DNA from: Lutimaribacter_A marinistellae
Lineage (GTDB): Bacteria > Pseudomonadota > Alphaproteobacteria > Rhodobacterales > Rhodobacteraceae
Direction: 5' to 3'
DNA length: 64,000 bases
Assembly: GCF_042648365.1 (NCBI RefSeq)
Contig: NZ_JBHRXI010000001.1
Coordinates: 1-64,000 of the forward strand
The position numbers and the translations under genes were made by a program. Each line of letters starts with the position of its first letter. The stretch's first letter is position 1. The notes beneath the pieces were generated by a model. It had not been told where the DNA came from. It ran no database searches and saw only the letters and a list, made by a program, of their open reading frames with translations. Shown one piece after another: positions 32,013 through 39,715 of this stretch.

Positions 32013-33149
32013 ATGATGACCCAAGACGTAAAGATCAACAGGGGCCTCAAGGGCGTCTATTTCGAACGCTCCGCTGTCAGCGATATCGACGGCGCCAAGG
32101 GCGAGCTGACCTATCGCGGCTACTCGATCCACGATCTCGCCACGCAATCCACCTTCGAGGAGGTCTGCTATCTCCTGATCCACGGCGAACTGCCCGACAG
32201 TGCGCAGCTGGCCGAATTCGACGGCAAGCTCAGGCAGGCCCGCCACCTGCCCCCCGCGATCCACGACATCATCGCGGCCTGCAAGGACGGCCACCCTATG
32301 GACGTACTGCGCACCGCTGTCTCGGCCCTTGCCACGATGGAGCCCGACAGCCAGCAGGTAGGCGAGGACGCCTTTGTCGAAAACGGCACCCGCCTCATCA
32401 GCCAGGTGCCGATGATCATCGCCGCGCACGAGGCGATCCGGAACGGCCGCACCCCGACCGCCCCCGACATGGACCTGACCCACGCGGCCAACTGGCTCTG
32501 GATGCTCAAGGGCGAAAAACCCAGCGACGAGGCCGCCCGCCTCGCGGATGTGGATTTCATCCTGCATGCCGAACACGGCTCCAACGCGTCCAGCTTTGCC
32601 GCCCGCGTTACAATCGGCACCGAAACCAACCTGCACGGCGCCATCGTCACCGCGCTTTCCACCCTTGCCGGTCCGGCCCATGGCGGCGCCGCCGAAGACG
32701 TGATGAAGATGGTGCACGAGATCGGCAAACCCGAGAAGGCCGCCGAATACGTCAAGGCCAAGCGCGCCGCGCGCGAGGCGGTCACCGGTTTCGGCCACCG
32801 CGTCTACCGCAAGGAAGATCCCCGCGCCCGCCACATGCGCGAGGGGGTCCGCCAACTGGGCGAAGAGATGGGCGCTCCGGAATGGTACGAGATCCTGCAA
32901 GCAGTGGTCGAAGCGATGAAACCCTATGCGCGCCACGGGCTGAACGTGAATGTCGATTTCTACTCGGGCGTGATCTACCAACTGCACGGAATCCCGATGG
33001 ATCTCTACGTGCCAATCTTTGCCATCGGCCGGATGCCCGGCTGGATCATCCAGTGCCTTGAACAACAGCGCGGCAATATCCTGATCCGCCCGCTGACCCT
33101 CTATAACGGACCGGAACCGCGCGCTTATGTTTCCATCGGCGACAGGTGA
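32013..33149 (+). CDS. Citrate / 2-methylcitrate synthase
   Basis: 378 residues, the size of the dimeric citrate and methylcitrate synthases. Active-site segments are LHAEHGSNASSFAARV near 188, GFGHRVYRKEDPRARHM near 258 and NVNVDFYSGVIY near 312. The next start codon three bases on is an equal alternative. Citrate and 2-methylcitrate synthase cannot be separated by eye. No propionyl-CoA genes lie nearby, and the setting suggests entry of taurine-derived acetyl-CoA into the TCA cycle. Its stop overlaps the tauE GTG start. Confidence 0.85.
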   Translation: MMTQDVKINRGLKGVYFERSAVSDIDGAKGELTYRGYSIHDLATQSTFEEVCYLLIHGELPDSAQLAEFDGKLRQARHLPPAIHDIIAACKDGHPMDVLRTAVSALATMEPDSQQVGEDAFVENGTRLISQVPMIIAAHEAIRNGRTPTAPDMDLTHAANWLWMLKGEKPSDEAARLADVDFILHAEHGSNASSFAARVTIGTETNLHGAIVTALSTLAGPAHGGAAEDVMKMVHEIGKPEKAAEYVKAKRAAREAVTGFGHRVYRKEDPRARHMREGVRQLGEEMGAPEWYEILQAVVEAMKPYARHGLNVNVDFYSGVIYQLHGIPMDLYVPIFAIGRMPGWIIQCLEQQRGNILIRPLTLYNGPEPRAYVSIGDR

Positions 33150-33901
33150 GCGCGCTTCTCGACCTTTCGCCGGGTCTGGCGCTCTTCGCGGCAGCGGCCT
33201 GCTTTCTCGCGGGTGCCGTGCGCGGCTTTGCAGGGTTTGGCCTGTCCGCAATCGCGATGGCGATGCTGGCGACATTCGTTGCGCCAATCGAGCTGATCCC
33301 CGTCTTCTGGTTCCTCGAAATGTCCGCTTCGCTGATCCTGATGCGGGGCGGCTGGGCCGATGCGGACCGGCCTGCCGCTCTCATGCTGGTGCTTGGCGCG
33401 ACGATGGGCCTGCCCATCGGCCTTGGCCTGTCGTTGACGCTCGACGCCACCCTGTCCAAGACCGTTGCATTGCTGCTCGTCATCGGGCTGGCCCTGATGC
33501 AGCTCTCGCGCTTGCGTCTGCCGGTTCTGGCGACGCGCCCCGGCACTGTCGCCAGCGGCTTTTCGGCCGGCATCGTCACCGGATTGGCCGGTGTCGGCGG
33601 TATGTTGATCGCACTCTACACGCTGGCCCGCGATCTGCCCGCGCGGCGCATGCGCGGAACGCTCAACATATATCTGCTGGGCTCCGGCATCATCGGGCTG
33701 GGCATTCACCTGGTGATCGGCACGATGACACCCGAAGCCGCCACACGCGGCCTGGCGCTGATCCTGCCCACGCTTGCGGGTGTCTTCGCGGGCAAGGCGC
33801 TCTTCACCCCGCGATGGGAGCGCTGGTATCGCCCCGCCTGCCTGGTCCTGCTGATCGTGCTGGCGATTTCGGGCCTCCTGCGCCTCGCGCTGACGGCATG
33901 A
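33146..33901 (+). CDS. tauE: TauE/SafE (TSUP) family sulfite exporter-like permease
   Basis: 251 residues with about seven or eight helices and the TSUP signature LAGAVRGFAGFGLSAIAMAM at 22-41, repeated in weaker form as FSAGIVTGLAGVGGMLIALY near 140. It starts with GTG in a GTGA overlap with the citrate synthase stop. TauE-type proteins are thought to export sulfite or sulfoacetate. Sulfite released by Xsc is toxic, so export together with oxidation by SoeABC is the likely role. Confidence 0.8.
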   Translation: MSALLDLSPGLALFAAAACFLAGAVRGFAGFGLSAIAMAMLATFVAPIELIPVFWFLEMSASLILMRGGWADADRPAALMLVLGATMGLPIGLGLSLTLDATLSKTVALLLVIGLALMQLSRLRLPVLATRPGTVASGFSAGIVTGLAGVGGMLIALYTLARDLPARRMRGTLNIYLLGSGIIGLGIHLVIGTMTPEAATRGLALILPTLAGVFAGKALFTPRWERWYRPACLVLLIVLAISGLLRLALTA

Positions 33902-34022
33902 GGACGGGCGCGATGTACCGTGCTGGCTCGTCGATCCCGCGCTCGGCTGCGGCATCACATTCGTTTAACGGGTTGCTCCTGCGCCAAAATTGGCCAAGCC
34001 TGCCCGCAAAGGGAGGCACGCG

Positions 34023-36848
34023 ATGACCCATCGCCAACCGAAGCTCGACCTGTCACCGCCAGTCTCGGACGAGATCCGCAAGACGACATGCTACATGTGC
34101 GCCTGCCGCTGCGGGATCAACGTGCACATGAAGGATGGCAAGGTCGCCTATATCGAGGGCAACCGCGACCATCCGGTGAACCGGGGCGTGCTTTGCGCCA
34201 AGGGCAGCGCCGGCATCATGCAGCACAATTCCCCGGCCCGCCTGCGCGCACCGATGAAGCGCGTGGGCCCGCGCGGCTCGGGCGAATTCGAAGAAATCAC
34301 CTGGAACGAGGCGCTCGACATCGCCGCCGGCTGGCTGGGGCCGCTCCGCGATACCGCCCCGGAAAAGCTCGCCTTCTTCACGGGCCGCGACCAGTCGCAA
34401 TCGTTTACCAGCTTCTGGGCGCAGAATTTCGGCACGCCCAACTATGCCGCGCATGGCGGTTTCTGTTCGGTCAACATGGCTGCTGCAGGCATCTACACGA
34501 TGGGCGGCGCGTTCTGGGAATTCGGACAGCCCGACTGGGATCACACAAAGCTCTTCATGCTGTTCGGCGTGGCCGAGGATCACGATTCCAACCCGATCAA
34601 GATGGGCATCGGCAAGATCAAGGCACGCGGCGCACGGGTGATCGGCGTCAACCCGATCCGCACGGGCTACAACGCCGTGGCCGATGACTGGGTGGGCATC
34701 ACGCCGGGCACCGACGGGCTGTTCATCCTCGCGATGGTGCATGTGCTGCTCAAGGCCGGCAAGATCGACCTCGACTACCTCGCGCGCTACACTAACGCGC
34801 CCTGTTTCGTGATCGAGAACCCGGGCGGCCCGGATCACGGGCTGCTGCTGCGGGACGAGGCGGGAAAGCTGCTGGTCAAGGACCGGGTCAGCGGCGAAGT
34901 CGTGCCCTTCGACACCCCCGGCGTGCGGCCGTCGTTAACCGAAACTTATGTACAAAACGGTCAAACCTGCCACACGGTGATGTACAAAACGGTCAATCGC
35001 TACCTGTCGGAGGAGTACGCCCCCGAGGCAGTGGCCGATCGCTGCGGCATACCCGCCCGCCGCATCCGCGCCATCGCCGCCGAGATCGCGCGCGTTGCCT
35101 TCGACGAAGCCTTTGAAATCGAACAGGAATGGACCGATTTCCGTGGCGAGAAACACGCCACCATGCGCGGCCGCCCCGTGTCCTTCCACGCAATGCGCGG
35201 CATCTCCGCCCACGCCAACGGCTTCCAGACCTGCCGCGCCCTCCACCTTCTCCAGATCATTCTTGGAACGGTCGAGGTGCCCGGCGGCTTCCGGTTCAAG
35301 CCGCCCTACCCCAAACCGGTCGAGGCGCACCCAACCCCGCATCGCGGCGTCGCACCCGGCAAACCGCTGAACGGCCCGCATCTGGGCTTCGTCCGCGGCC
35401 CCGAGGACCTGGCATTGACAGACGATGGCAGCCCCGCACGGATCGACAAGGCCTTTACCTGGGAAAACCCCATGAGTGCGCACGGTCTCATGCACATGGT
35501 GATCTCCAACGCCCATGCCGGGGACCCGTACCGGATCGACACGCTCTTCATGTACATGGCCAACATGTCGTGGAACTCGTCGATGAATACCGGCGGCGTG
35601 ATGAAAATGCTCACCGACACGGATGAGAACGGCGACTACGTCATTCCCCGGATCATCTATTCGGATGCCTACAGCTCGGAAATGGTCGCCTATGCCGACC
35701 TGATTCTGCCCGACACCACTTATCTCGAGCGGCACGACTGCATCAGCCTGCTCGACCGCCCGATCTGCGAGGCCGACGCCGCCGCCGACGCGATCCGCTG
35801 GCCGGTGGTCGAGCCCGACCGGGATGTCCGCGGCTTCCAGACCGTGCTGGTACAGCTGGCGAACAAGCTGCAATTGCCCGGCTTCACTGCCGAGGATGGT
35901 ACTCCGAAATATCGCGATTATGCCGACTACATGGTCCATCACGAACGCCGGCCCGGCATCGGCCCGCTGGCGGGTTTCCGCGGCGCGACCGGCACCGAAA
36001 CCGGCCGTGGCGCGCCCAACGGAGACCAGCTCGACCGCTATATCGAGAACGGCGGCTTCTTTGCCGCGCATGTCCCGGACGAGGCGCTGTATTTCAAACC
36101 CTGGAACACCGCATACCAGGACTGGGCGGTTGGCATGGGCATCTATGACAGCCCGCAACCCTACCTCTTCAGCCTCTATGTCGAGCCGCTGAGGCGCTTC
36201 CAACTGGCCGCAGAAGGTCATGGCGAGCGGCAGCCGCCCGACCACCTGCGAGACCGTATCTCGACGCAGCTCGACCCTCTGCCGATCTGGTACGAAACGG
36301 ACCAGCACGGCAGTGAGTCTTTCCCGATCACCGCGCTGACCCAGCGGCCCATGGCGATGTATCATTCGTGGGGCAGCCAGAATGCGTGGCTGCGGCAGAT
36401 CCACGGGCAAAATCCGCTTTACGTCCCCACCAAACTGATGCGCGCGCATGGGTTGATTGACGGCGACTGGGCGCGGGTCACGTCGCCCCATGGCGAGATC
36501 ACGGTACCTGTGATGGAAATGGCCGCGCTCAACGACAACACGGTCTGGACCTGGAACGCCATCGGCAAGCGTCAGGGCGCATGGGCGCTTGACCCCGACG
36601 CGCCCGAGGCACGGCGGGGCTTCCTGCTCAACCATCTGATCCACGAATTGCTGCCTCCCAAGGGCGACGGTCAGCGATGGGCCAACTCAGATCCCGTGAC
36701 GGGACAGGCCGCTTGGTTCGACCTCAAGGTCAGGATCGAAAAGGTTGCGCCGCCGCAAGGGCTTGATGAAAGCCGCCCGAGAATGGGAGCACAAACCTCG
36801 CCGGTCGGCAAAGGTCCTGAAAACCTCGCGTGGAAGGTGGGCAAATGA
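34023..36848 (+). CDS. soeA: Sulfite dehydrogenase molybdopterin subunit (SoeA)
   Basis: 941 residues from MTHRQPKLDLSPPVSDEIRK; GGGAGG precedes this ATG and an upstream Met is unlikely. The N-terminal cluster motif is C23-x2-C26-x3-C30-x27-C58, followed by the three-domain core of DMSO-reductase-family molybdoenzymes. There is no Tat signal, so it should face the cytoplasm. With the SoeB ferredoxin and the SoeC anchor it oxidises sulfite to sulfate and feeds the quinone pool. Codons 309-325 contain two copies of a 17-base repeat read in different frames (TYVQNGQT and VMYKTVNRY). Confidence 0.88.
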   Translation: MTHRQPKLDLSPPVSDEIRKTTCYMCACRCGINVHMKDGKVAYIEGNRDHPVNRGVLCAKGSAGIMQHNSPARLRAPMKRVGPRGSGEFEEITWNEALDIAAGWLGPLRDTAPEKLAFFTGRDQSQSFTSFWAQNFGTPNYAAHGGFCSVNMAAAGIYTMGGAFWEFGQPDWDHTKLFMLFGVAEDHDSNPIKMGIGKIKARGARVIGVNPIRTGYNAVADDWVGITPGTDGLFILAMVHVLLKAGKIDLDYLARYTNAPCFVIENPGGPDHGLLLRDEAGKLLVKDRVSGEVVPFDTPGVRPSLTETYVQNGQTCHTVMYKTVNRYLSEEYAPEAVADRCGIPARRIRAIAAEIARVAFDEAFEIEQEWTDFRGEKHATMRGRPVSFHAMRGISAHANGFQTCRALHLLQIILGTVEVPGGFRFKPPYPKPVEAHPTPHRGVAPGKPLNGPHLGFVRGPEDLALTDDGSPARIDKAFTWENPMSAHGLMHMVISNAHAGDPYRIDTLFMYMANMSWNSSMNTGGVMKMLTDTDENGDYVIPRIIYSDAYSSEMVAYADLILPDTTYLERHDCISLLDRPICEADAAADAIRWPVVEPDRDVRGFQTVLVQLANKLQLPGFTAEDGTPKYRDYADYMVHHERRPGIGPLAGFRGATGTETGRGAPNGDQLDRYIENGGFFAAHVPDEALYFKPWNTAYQDWAVGMGIYDSPQPYLFSLYVEPLRRFQLAAEGHGERQPPDHLRDRISTQLDPLPIWYETDQHGSESFPITALTQRPMAMYHSWGSQNAWLRQIHGQNPLYVPTKLMRAHGLIDGDWARVTSPHGEITVPVMEMAALNDNTVWTWNAIGKRQGAWALDPDAPEARRGFLLNHLIHELLPPKGDGQRWANSDPVTGQAAWFDLKVRIEKVAPPQGLDESRPRMGAQTSPVGKGPENLAWKVGK
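34948..34996 (+). repeat. Pair of 17-bp direct repeats inside soeA, 32-bp period
   Basis: ATGTACAAAACGGTCAA occurs at 34948-34964 and again at 34980-34996, separated by 15 bases. The copies fall in different codon phases of soeA, so the identity lies in the DNA and not the protein. The same core occurs inverted twice behind soeC (38622-38671) with the same 32-bp period. Confidence 0.9.
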
Positions 36849-36851
36849 ACC

Positions 36852-36930
36852 GGTCCGTGCCTTCCTCTTGCCTGAAATATCCCGGGGGTGAATTGGTCCG
36901 GCACGGACCAAGAGGGGGCGGCGCCCCCTC
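36852..36930. repeat. Alternative hairpins in the soeA-soeB spacer, REP-like
   Basis: GGTCCGTGCC (36852-36861) pairs perfectly with 36900-36909. The same right arm is needed by a tighter hairpin, TTGGTCC (36893-36899) with 36905-36911, so the two exclude each other. A third stem, GAGGGGGC (36912-36919) with 36923-36930, follows with a 3-base loop. I recall the AAATATCCCGGGGG stretch between the arms as frequent between roseobacter genes. It may tune the SoeA to SoeB ratio or simply be a dispersed repeat. Confidence 0.7.
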
Positions 36931-36963
36931 CCCTTCGCCAATCAAGACGACGGAGGCCCGTTG

Positions 36964-37734
36964 ATGACGGATTTGCCGCAACAGACCCAGCGCAAGCTGG
37001 GCCTCGTGATCGACCTCGACACCTGTGTCGGCTGCCATGCCTGCGTGATCTCCTGCAAGGGCTGGAACACCGAGAATTACGGCGCGCCGCTCAGCGATCA
37101 GGATGCCTATGGCGCCGATCCTTCGGGTACGTTCCTCAACCGCGTTCACAGTTTCGAGGTCACGCCGCTCGCCGAAGGCGCGATGGCGCAACTGGTTCAT
37201 TTTCCCAAGTCCTGCCTGCATTGCGAGGACGCGCCATGCGTGACCGTCTGCCCGACCGGCGCCAGCTACAAAAGGGTCGAAGACGGTATCGTTCTGGTCA
37301 ATGAAAGTGACTGCATCGGCTGCGGGCTGTGCGCCTGGGCCTGCCCTTACGGTGCACGCGAAATGGACATGGCCGAAGGCGTGATGAAGAAGTGCACACT
37401 CTGTATCGATCGGATTTACAACGATAATTTGCCCGAGCCGGATCGTGTCCCAAGCTGCGTACGAACCTGTCCCGCGGGGGCGCGACATTTCGGCGACCTC
37501 GGCGATCCCGACAGCGATGTGTCCCGCCTCGTGGACGCGCGCGGCGGCATGGACCTGATGCCCGAGCAGGGAACGAAACCGGTGAACAAGTACCTGCCGC
37601 CCCGGCCGCGCGACACAATCGAGGAACAGATCGATATCCTCGCGCCCCTGCTGGCGCCGGTGGCCGAGGACACGGGCGGCTTCATCGGCTGGCTGGATCG
37701 TGCGCTCGATGCTCTGCCCGGGGGATCGCGCTGA
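36964..37734 (+). CDS. soeB: Sulfite dehydrogenase iron-sulfur subunit (SoeB)
   Basis: 256 residues from the ATG at 36964, with GGAGG upstream. Four ferredoxin-type cysteine sets are visible: CVGCHACVISC near 21-31, CLHCEDAPCVTVCP near 83, CIGCGLCAWACP near 119 and CTLC...CVRTCP between about 145 and 170, enough for four [4Fe-4S] clusters. This is the DmsB/NrfC-like electron-transfer subunit linking SoeA to SoeC. Its TGA overlaps the soeC ATG by one base. It is separated from soeA by 115 bases of hairpins. Confidence 0.9.
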   Translation: MTDLPQQTQRKLGLVIDLDTCVGCHACVISCKGWNTENYGAPLSDQDAYGADPSGTFLNRVHSFEVTPLAEGAMAQLVHFPKSCLHCEDAPCVTVCPTGASYKRVEDGIVLVNESDCIGCGLCAWACPYGAREMDMAEGVMKKCTLCIDRIYNDNLPEPDRVPSCVRTCPAGARHFGDLGDPDSDVSRLVDARGGMDLMPEQGTKPVNKYLPPRPRDTIEEQIDILAPLLAPVAEDTGGFIGWLDRALDALPGGSR

Positions 37735-38618
37735 TGCATCCGGCACCTTCCGTCATCATCTTCACGACGCTATCGGGGCTCGGCTTCGGGCTTCTCGCCT
37801 TTCTCGGGCTTGGCGCGCCTGACGTAACCGGTTGGGTTGCCTTTACTTTTTTCCTCATCGCCTATGCACTGGCAGTGGGCGGGTTGCTGGCATCGACCTT
37901 TCACCTCGGTCATCCCGAGCGGGCCTGGAAAGCCTTCAGCCAATGGCGGAGCAGTTGGCTAAGCCGGGAGGCCTGCGCCTCGGTGGCGGCCCTAGTGGTG
38001 ATGGGTGTCTACGCAATCGGCGCGGTTTTCCTTGATGCGCAATGGTGGCTGGTGGGCGTTTTGGGCGCGGCCTTGTCGCTGGTCACGGTGTTCACGACCT
38101 CGATGATATACGCCCAGATGCGCACGGTGCCACGTTGGAAGACAGGCCTTACACCATTGTTATTTCTTACGATTTCCGTTTCTGGCGGCGCCCTGCTTGC
38201 GGGTCGCGAAAGCCTTGCGCCGTGGTTGTTGGCGCTTGCCGGTGCAGTGCAGGTGGCGTGGTGGGTTCGTGGTGACGGCGCGTTTGCCGCATCGGGCACG
38301 GACCTCGCCAGTGCGACGGGGCTGACCGGCGGACAGGTGAAATCCTTTGAGCCGCCACATACCGGCAGCAACTACCTGCTGCGCGAGTTCGTACATGTCG
38401 TCGGTCGAAAACATTCGTTCAAAATCAGGGTGGTAGCCTTGATGCTCGGATACATTCTGCCGGTGGTTTTGATGATACTACCGCTGGAAAGCGTGGCCGC
38501 GAAACATGCCTTTGCCGGGCTGGCGGTGCTGTCGCATATCGGCGGGGTCGCGGCGTCGCGCTGGCTGTTCTTTGCCGAGGCCGAGCATGTCGTGGGGCTG
38601 TATTACGGCAAGCGCTAG
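37734..38618 (+). CDS. soeC: Sulfite dehydrogenase membrane anchor (SoeC, DmsC-like)
   Basis: 294 residues with eight predicted helices, the DmsC family layout. LLASTFHLGHPERAWKAFSQ near 45 is the conserved segment of the family, followed by WRSSWLSREA. It anchors SoeAB to the inner membrane and passes electrons to quinone. Translation is coupled to soeB by a TGATG overlap. Two inverted copies of the soeA repeat begin 3 bases after its stop. Confidence 0.88.
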   Translation: MHPAPSVIIFTTLSGLGFGLLAFLGLGAPDVTGWVAFTFFLIAYALAVGGLLASTFHLGHPERAWKAFSQWRSSWLSREACASVAALVVMGVYAIGAVFLDAQWWLVGVLGAALSLVTVFTTSMIYAQMRTVPRWKTGLTPLLFLTISVSGGALLAGRESLAPWLLALAGAVQVAWWVRGDGAFAASGTDLASATGLTGGQVKSFEPPHTGSNYLLREFVHVVGRKHSFKIRVVALMLGYILPVVLMILPLESVAAKHAFAGLAVLSHIGGVAASRWLFFAEAEHVVGLYYGKR

Positions 38619-38621
38619 GGC

Positions 38622-38671
38622 GTTTTGACCGTTTTGTACATGCGTCCGAGGGGGTTTTGACCGTTTTGTAC
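38622..38671 (-). repeat. Second repeat pair, inverted relative to the soeA copies, 32-bp period
   Basis: GTTTTGACCGTTTTGTAC occurs at 38622-38639 and 38654-38671, again 32 bases apart start to start. Its reverse complement contains the 15-base core GTACAAAACGGTCAA found twice in soeA. The first copy also keeps the adjoining AT. The pair lies between the convergent soeC and dapA genes. Confidence 0.9.
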
Positions 38672-38698
38672 CCGGTGGTACCCCCCCGAACGTAAGCT

Positions 38699-39574
38699 TT
38701 AGTTAATCAATCCGGCATGGCGCATCGCGCCGTCGATGGCATGCTTGGTCGAATCTTCGAGACCGCTGAGCGGCAGGCGGACCTCGTCGCTGCACAGGCC
38801 CAGACGCGAGAGCGCATACTTGGCGCCGACGAGGCCGGGCTCGATGAAGATCGCCTCGTGCAGGGGCATCAGCCGGTCCTGGTATTCCAGCGCGGCGGCG
38901 TAGTCGCCGGACAGCGTCGCCTGCTGGAACTCGGCGCAGAGCCGGGGCGCGACATTCGCGGTGACCGAAATGCAGCCGACCCCGCCATGCGCGTTGAAGC
39001 CGAGCGCGGTCGCGTCCTCGCCCGACAACTGGATGAAGTCGGACCCGCAGCTGGCGCGCTGCTGGCTGACGCGTTCGAGGCGGCCGGTCGCATCCTTGAC
39101 GCCGACGATGCGCGGCAGCTTTGCAAGCTCGCCCATTGTCGCGGGGGTCATGTCCACGACCGAGCGGCCGGGGATGTTGTAGATGATGATCGGGATCTCG
39201 GCGCAATCGTGCAGCGCGGTGAAATGCGCGACCATCCCGCGCTGGGTCGGTTTGTTGTAATAGGGCGTCACGACCAGCACCGCGTCGGCGCCGACGCGTT
39301 CTGCGAATTGGACGAAGCGAATCGCCTCGAAGGTCGCGTTGGAGCCTGCACCCGCGATAACCGGAACACGGCCGGCAACGATCTTGACCGTCTCGGCCAC
39401 GACGATTTCATGTTCCTCGTGGGTGAGCGTGGGGCTTTCGCCGGTGGTGCCCACGGGGACAATCCCGGTAGAGCCTTCGGCGATTTGCCATTCGATCAGT
39501 TGTTTGAGCGTGTCCAGGTCCAGCTCACCATTACGGAAAGGTGTGACGAGGGCCGGCATAGAGCCTTTGAACAT
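38699..39574 (-). CDS. dapA: 4-hydroxy-tetrahydrodipicolinate synthase
   Basis: 291 residues, normal for DapA, which condenses pyruvate with aspartate semialdehyde in lysine and diaminopimelate synthesis. VGTTGESPTL at 41-50 carries the Thr pair of the proton relay, IYNIPGRSVV gives Tyr132, and VGVKDATG gives the Schiff-base Lys160. It is cytoplasmic. It is divergent from a lytic transglycosylase, so two peptidoglycan-related genes share a 141-base intergenic region. Confidence 0.95.
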   Translation of the reverse strand: MFKGSMPALVTPFRNGELDLDTLKQLIEWQIAEGSTGIVPVGTTGESPTLTHEEHEIVVAETVKIVAGRVPVIAGAGSNATFEAIRFVQFAERVGADAVLVVTPYYNKPTQRGMVAHFTALHDCAEIPIIIYNIPGRSVVDMTPATMGELAKLPRIVGVKDATGRLERVSQQRASCGSDFIQLSGEDATALGFNAHGGVGCISVTANVAPRLCAEFQQATLSGDYAAALEYQDRLMPLHEAIFIEPGLVGAKYALSRLGLCSDEVRLPLSGLEDSTKHAIDGAMRHAGLIN

Positions 39575-39715
39575 GGAAAACGCTCCCAGATTTTCGGTAT
39601 GGCGGGTATAATGCCGCCGAGGACGGACACCTGCGCGACGGACAAGAAGGTTGATCCGGTCGGCGCAGAAATTATGTCAGGGGCACTAGCCTTGGTTTGT
39701 TGGAAAATGCAAGTG

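Noticed and set aside
34948..38671. The 32-bp-period repeats as a CRISPR array
   Set aside because: Only two repeat units occur per site, one pair is inside a coding gene, spacers are 15-17 bases, and no cas genes are present.
38717..39715. A 333-codon N-terminal extension of the lytic transglycosylase
   Set aside because: It is antisense to dapA. The signal peptide begins at the ATG at 39716, so the extension would destroy secretion.
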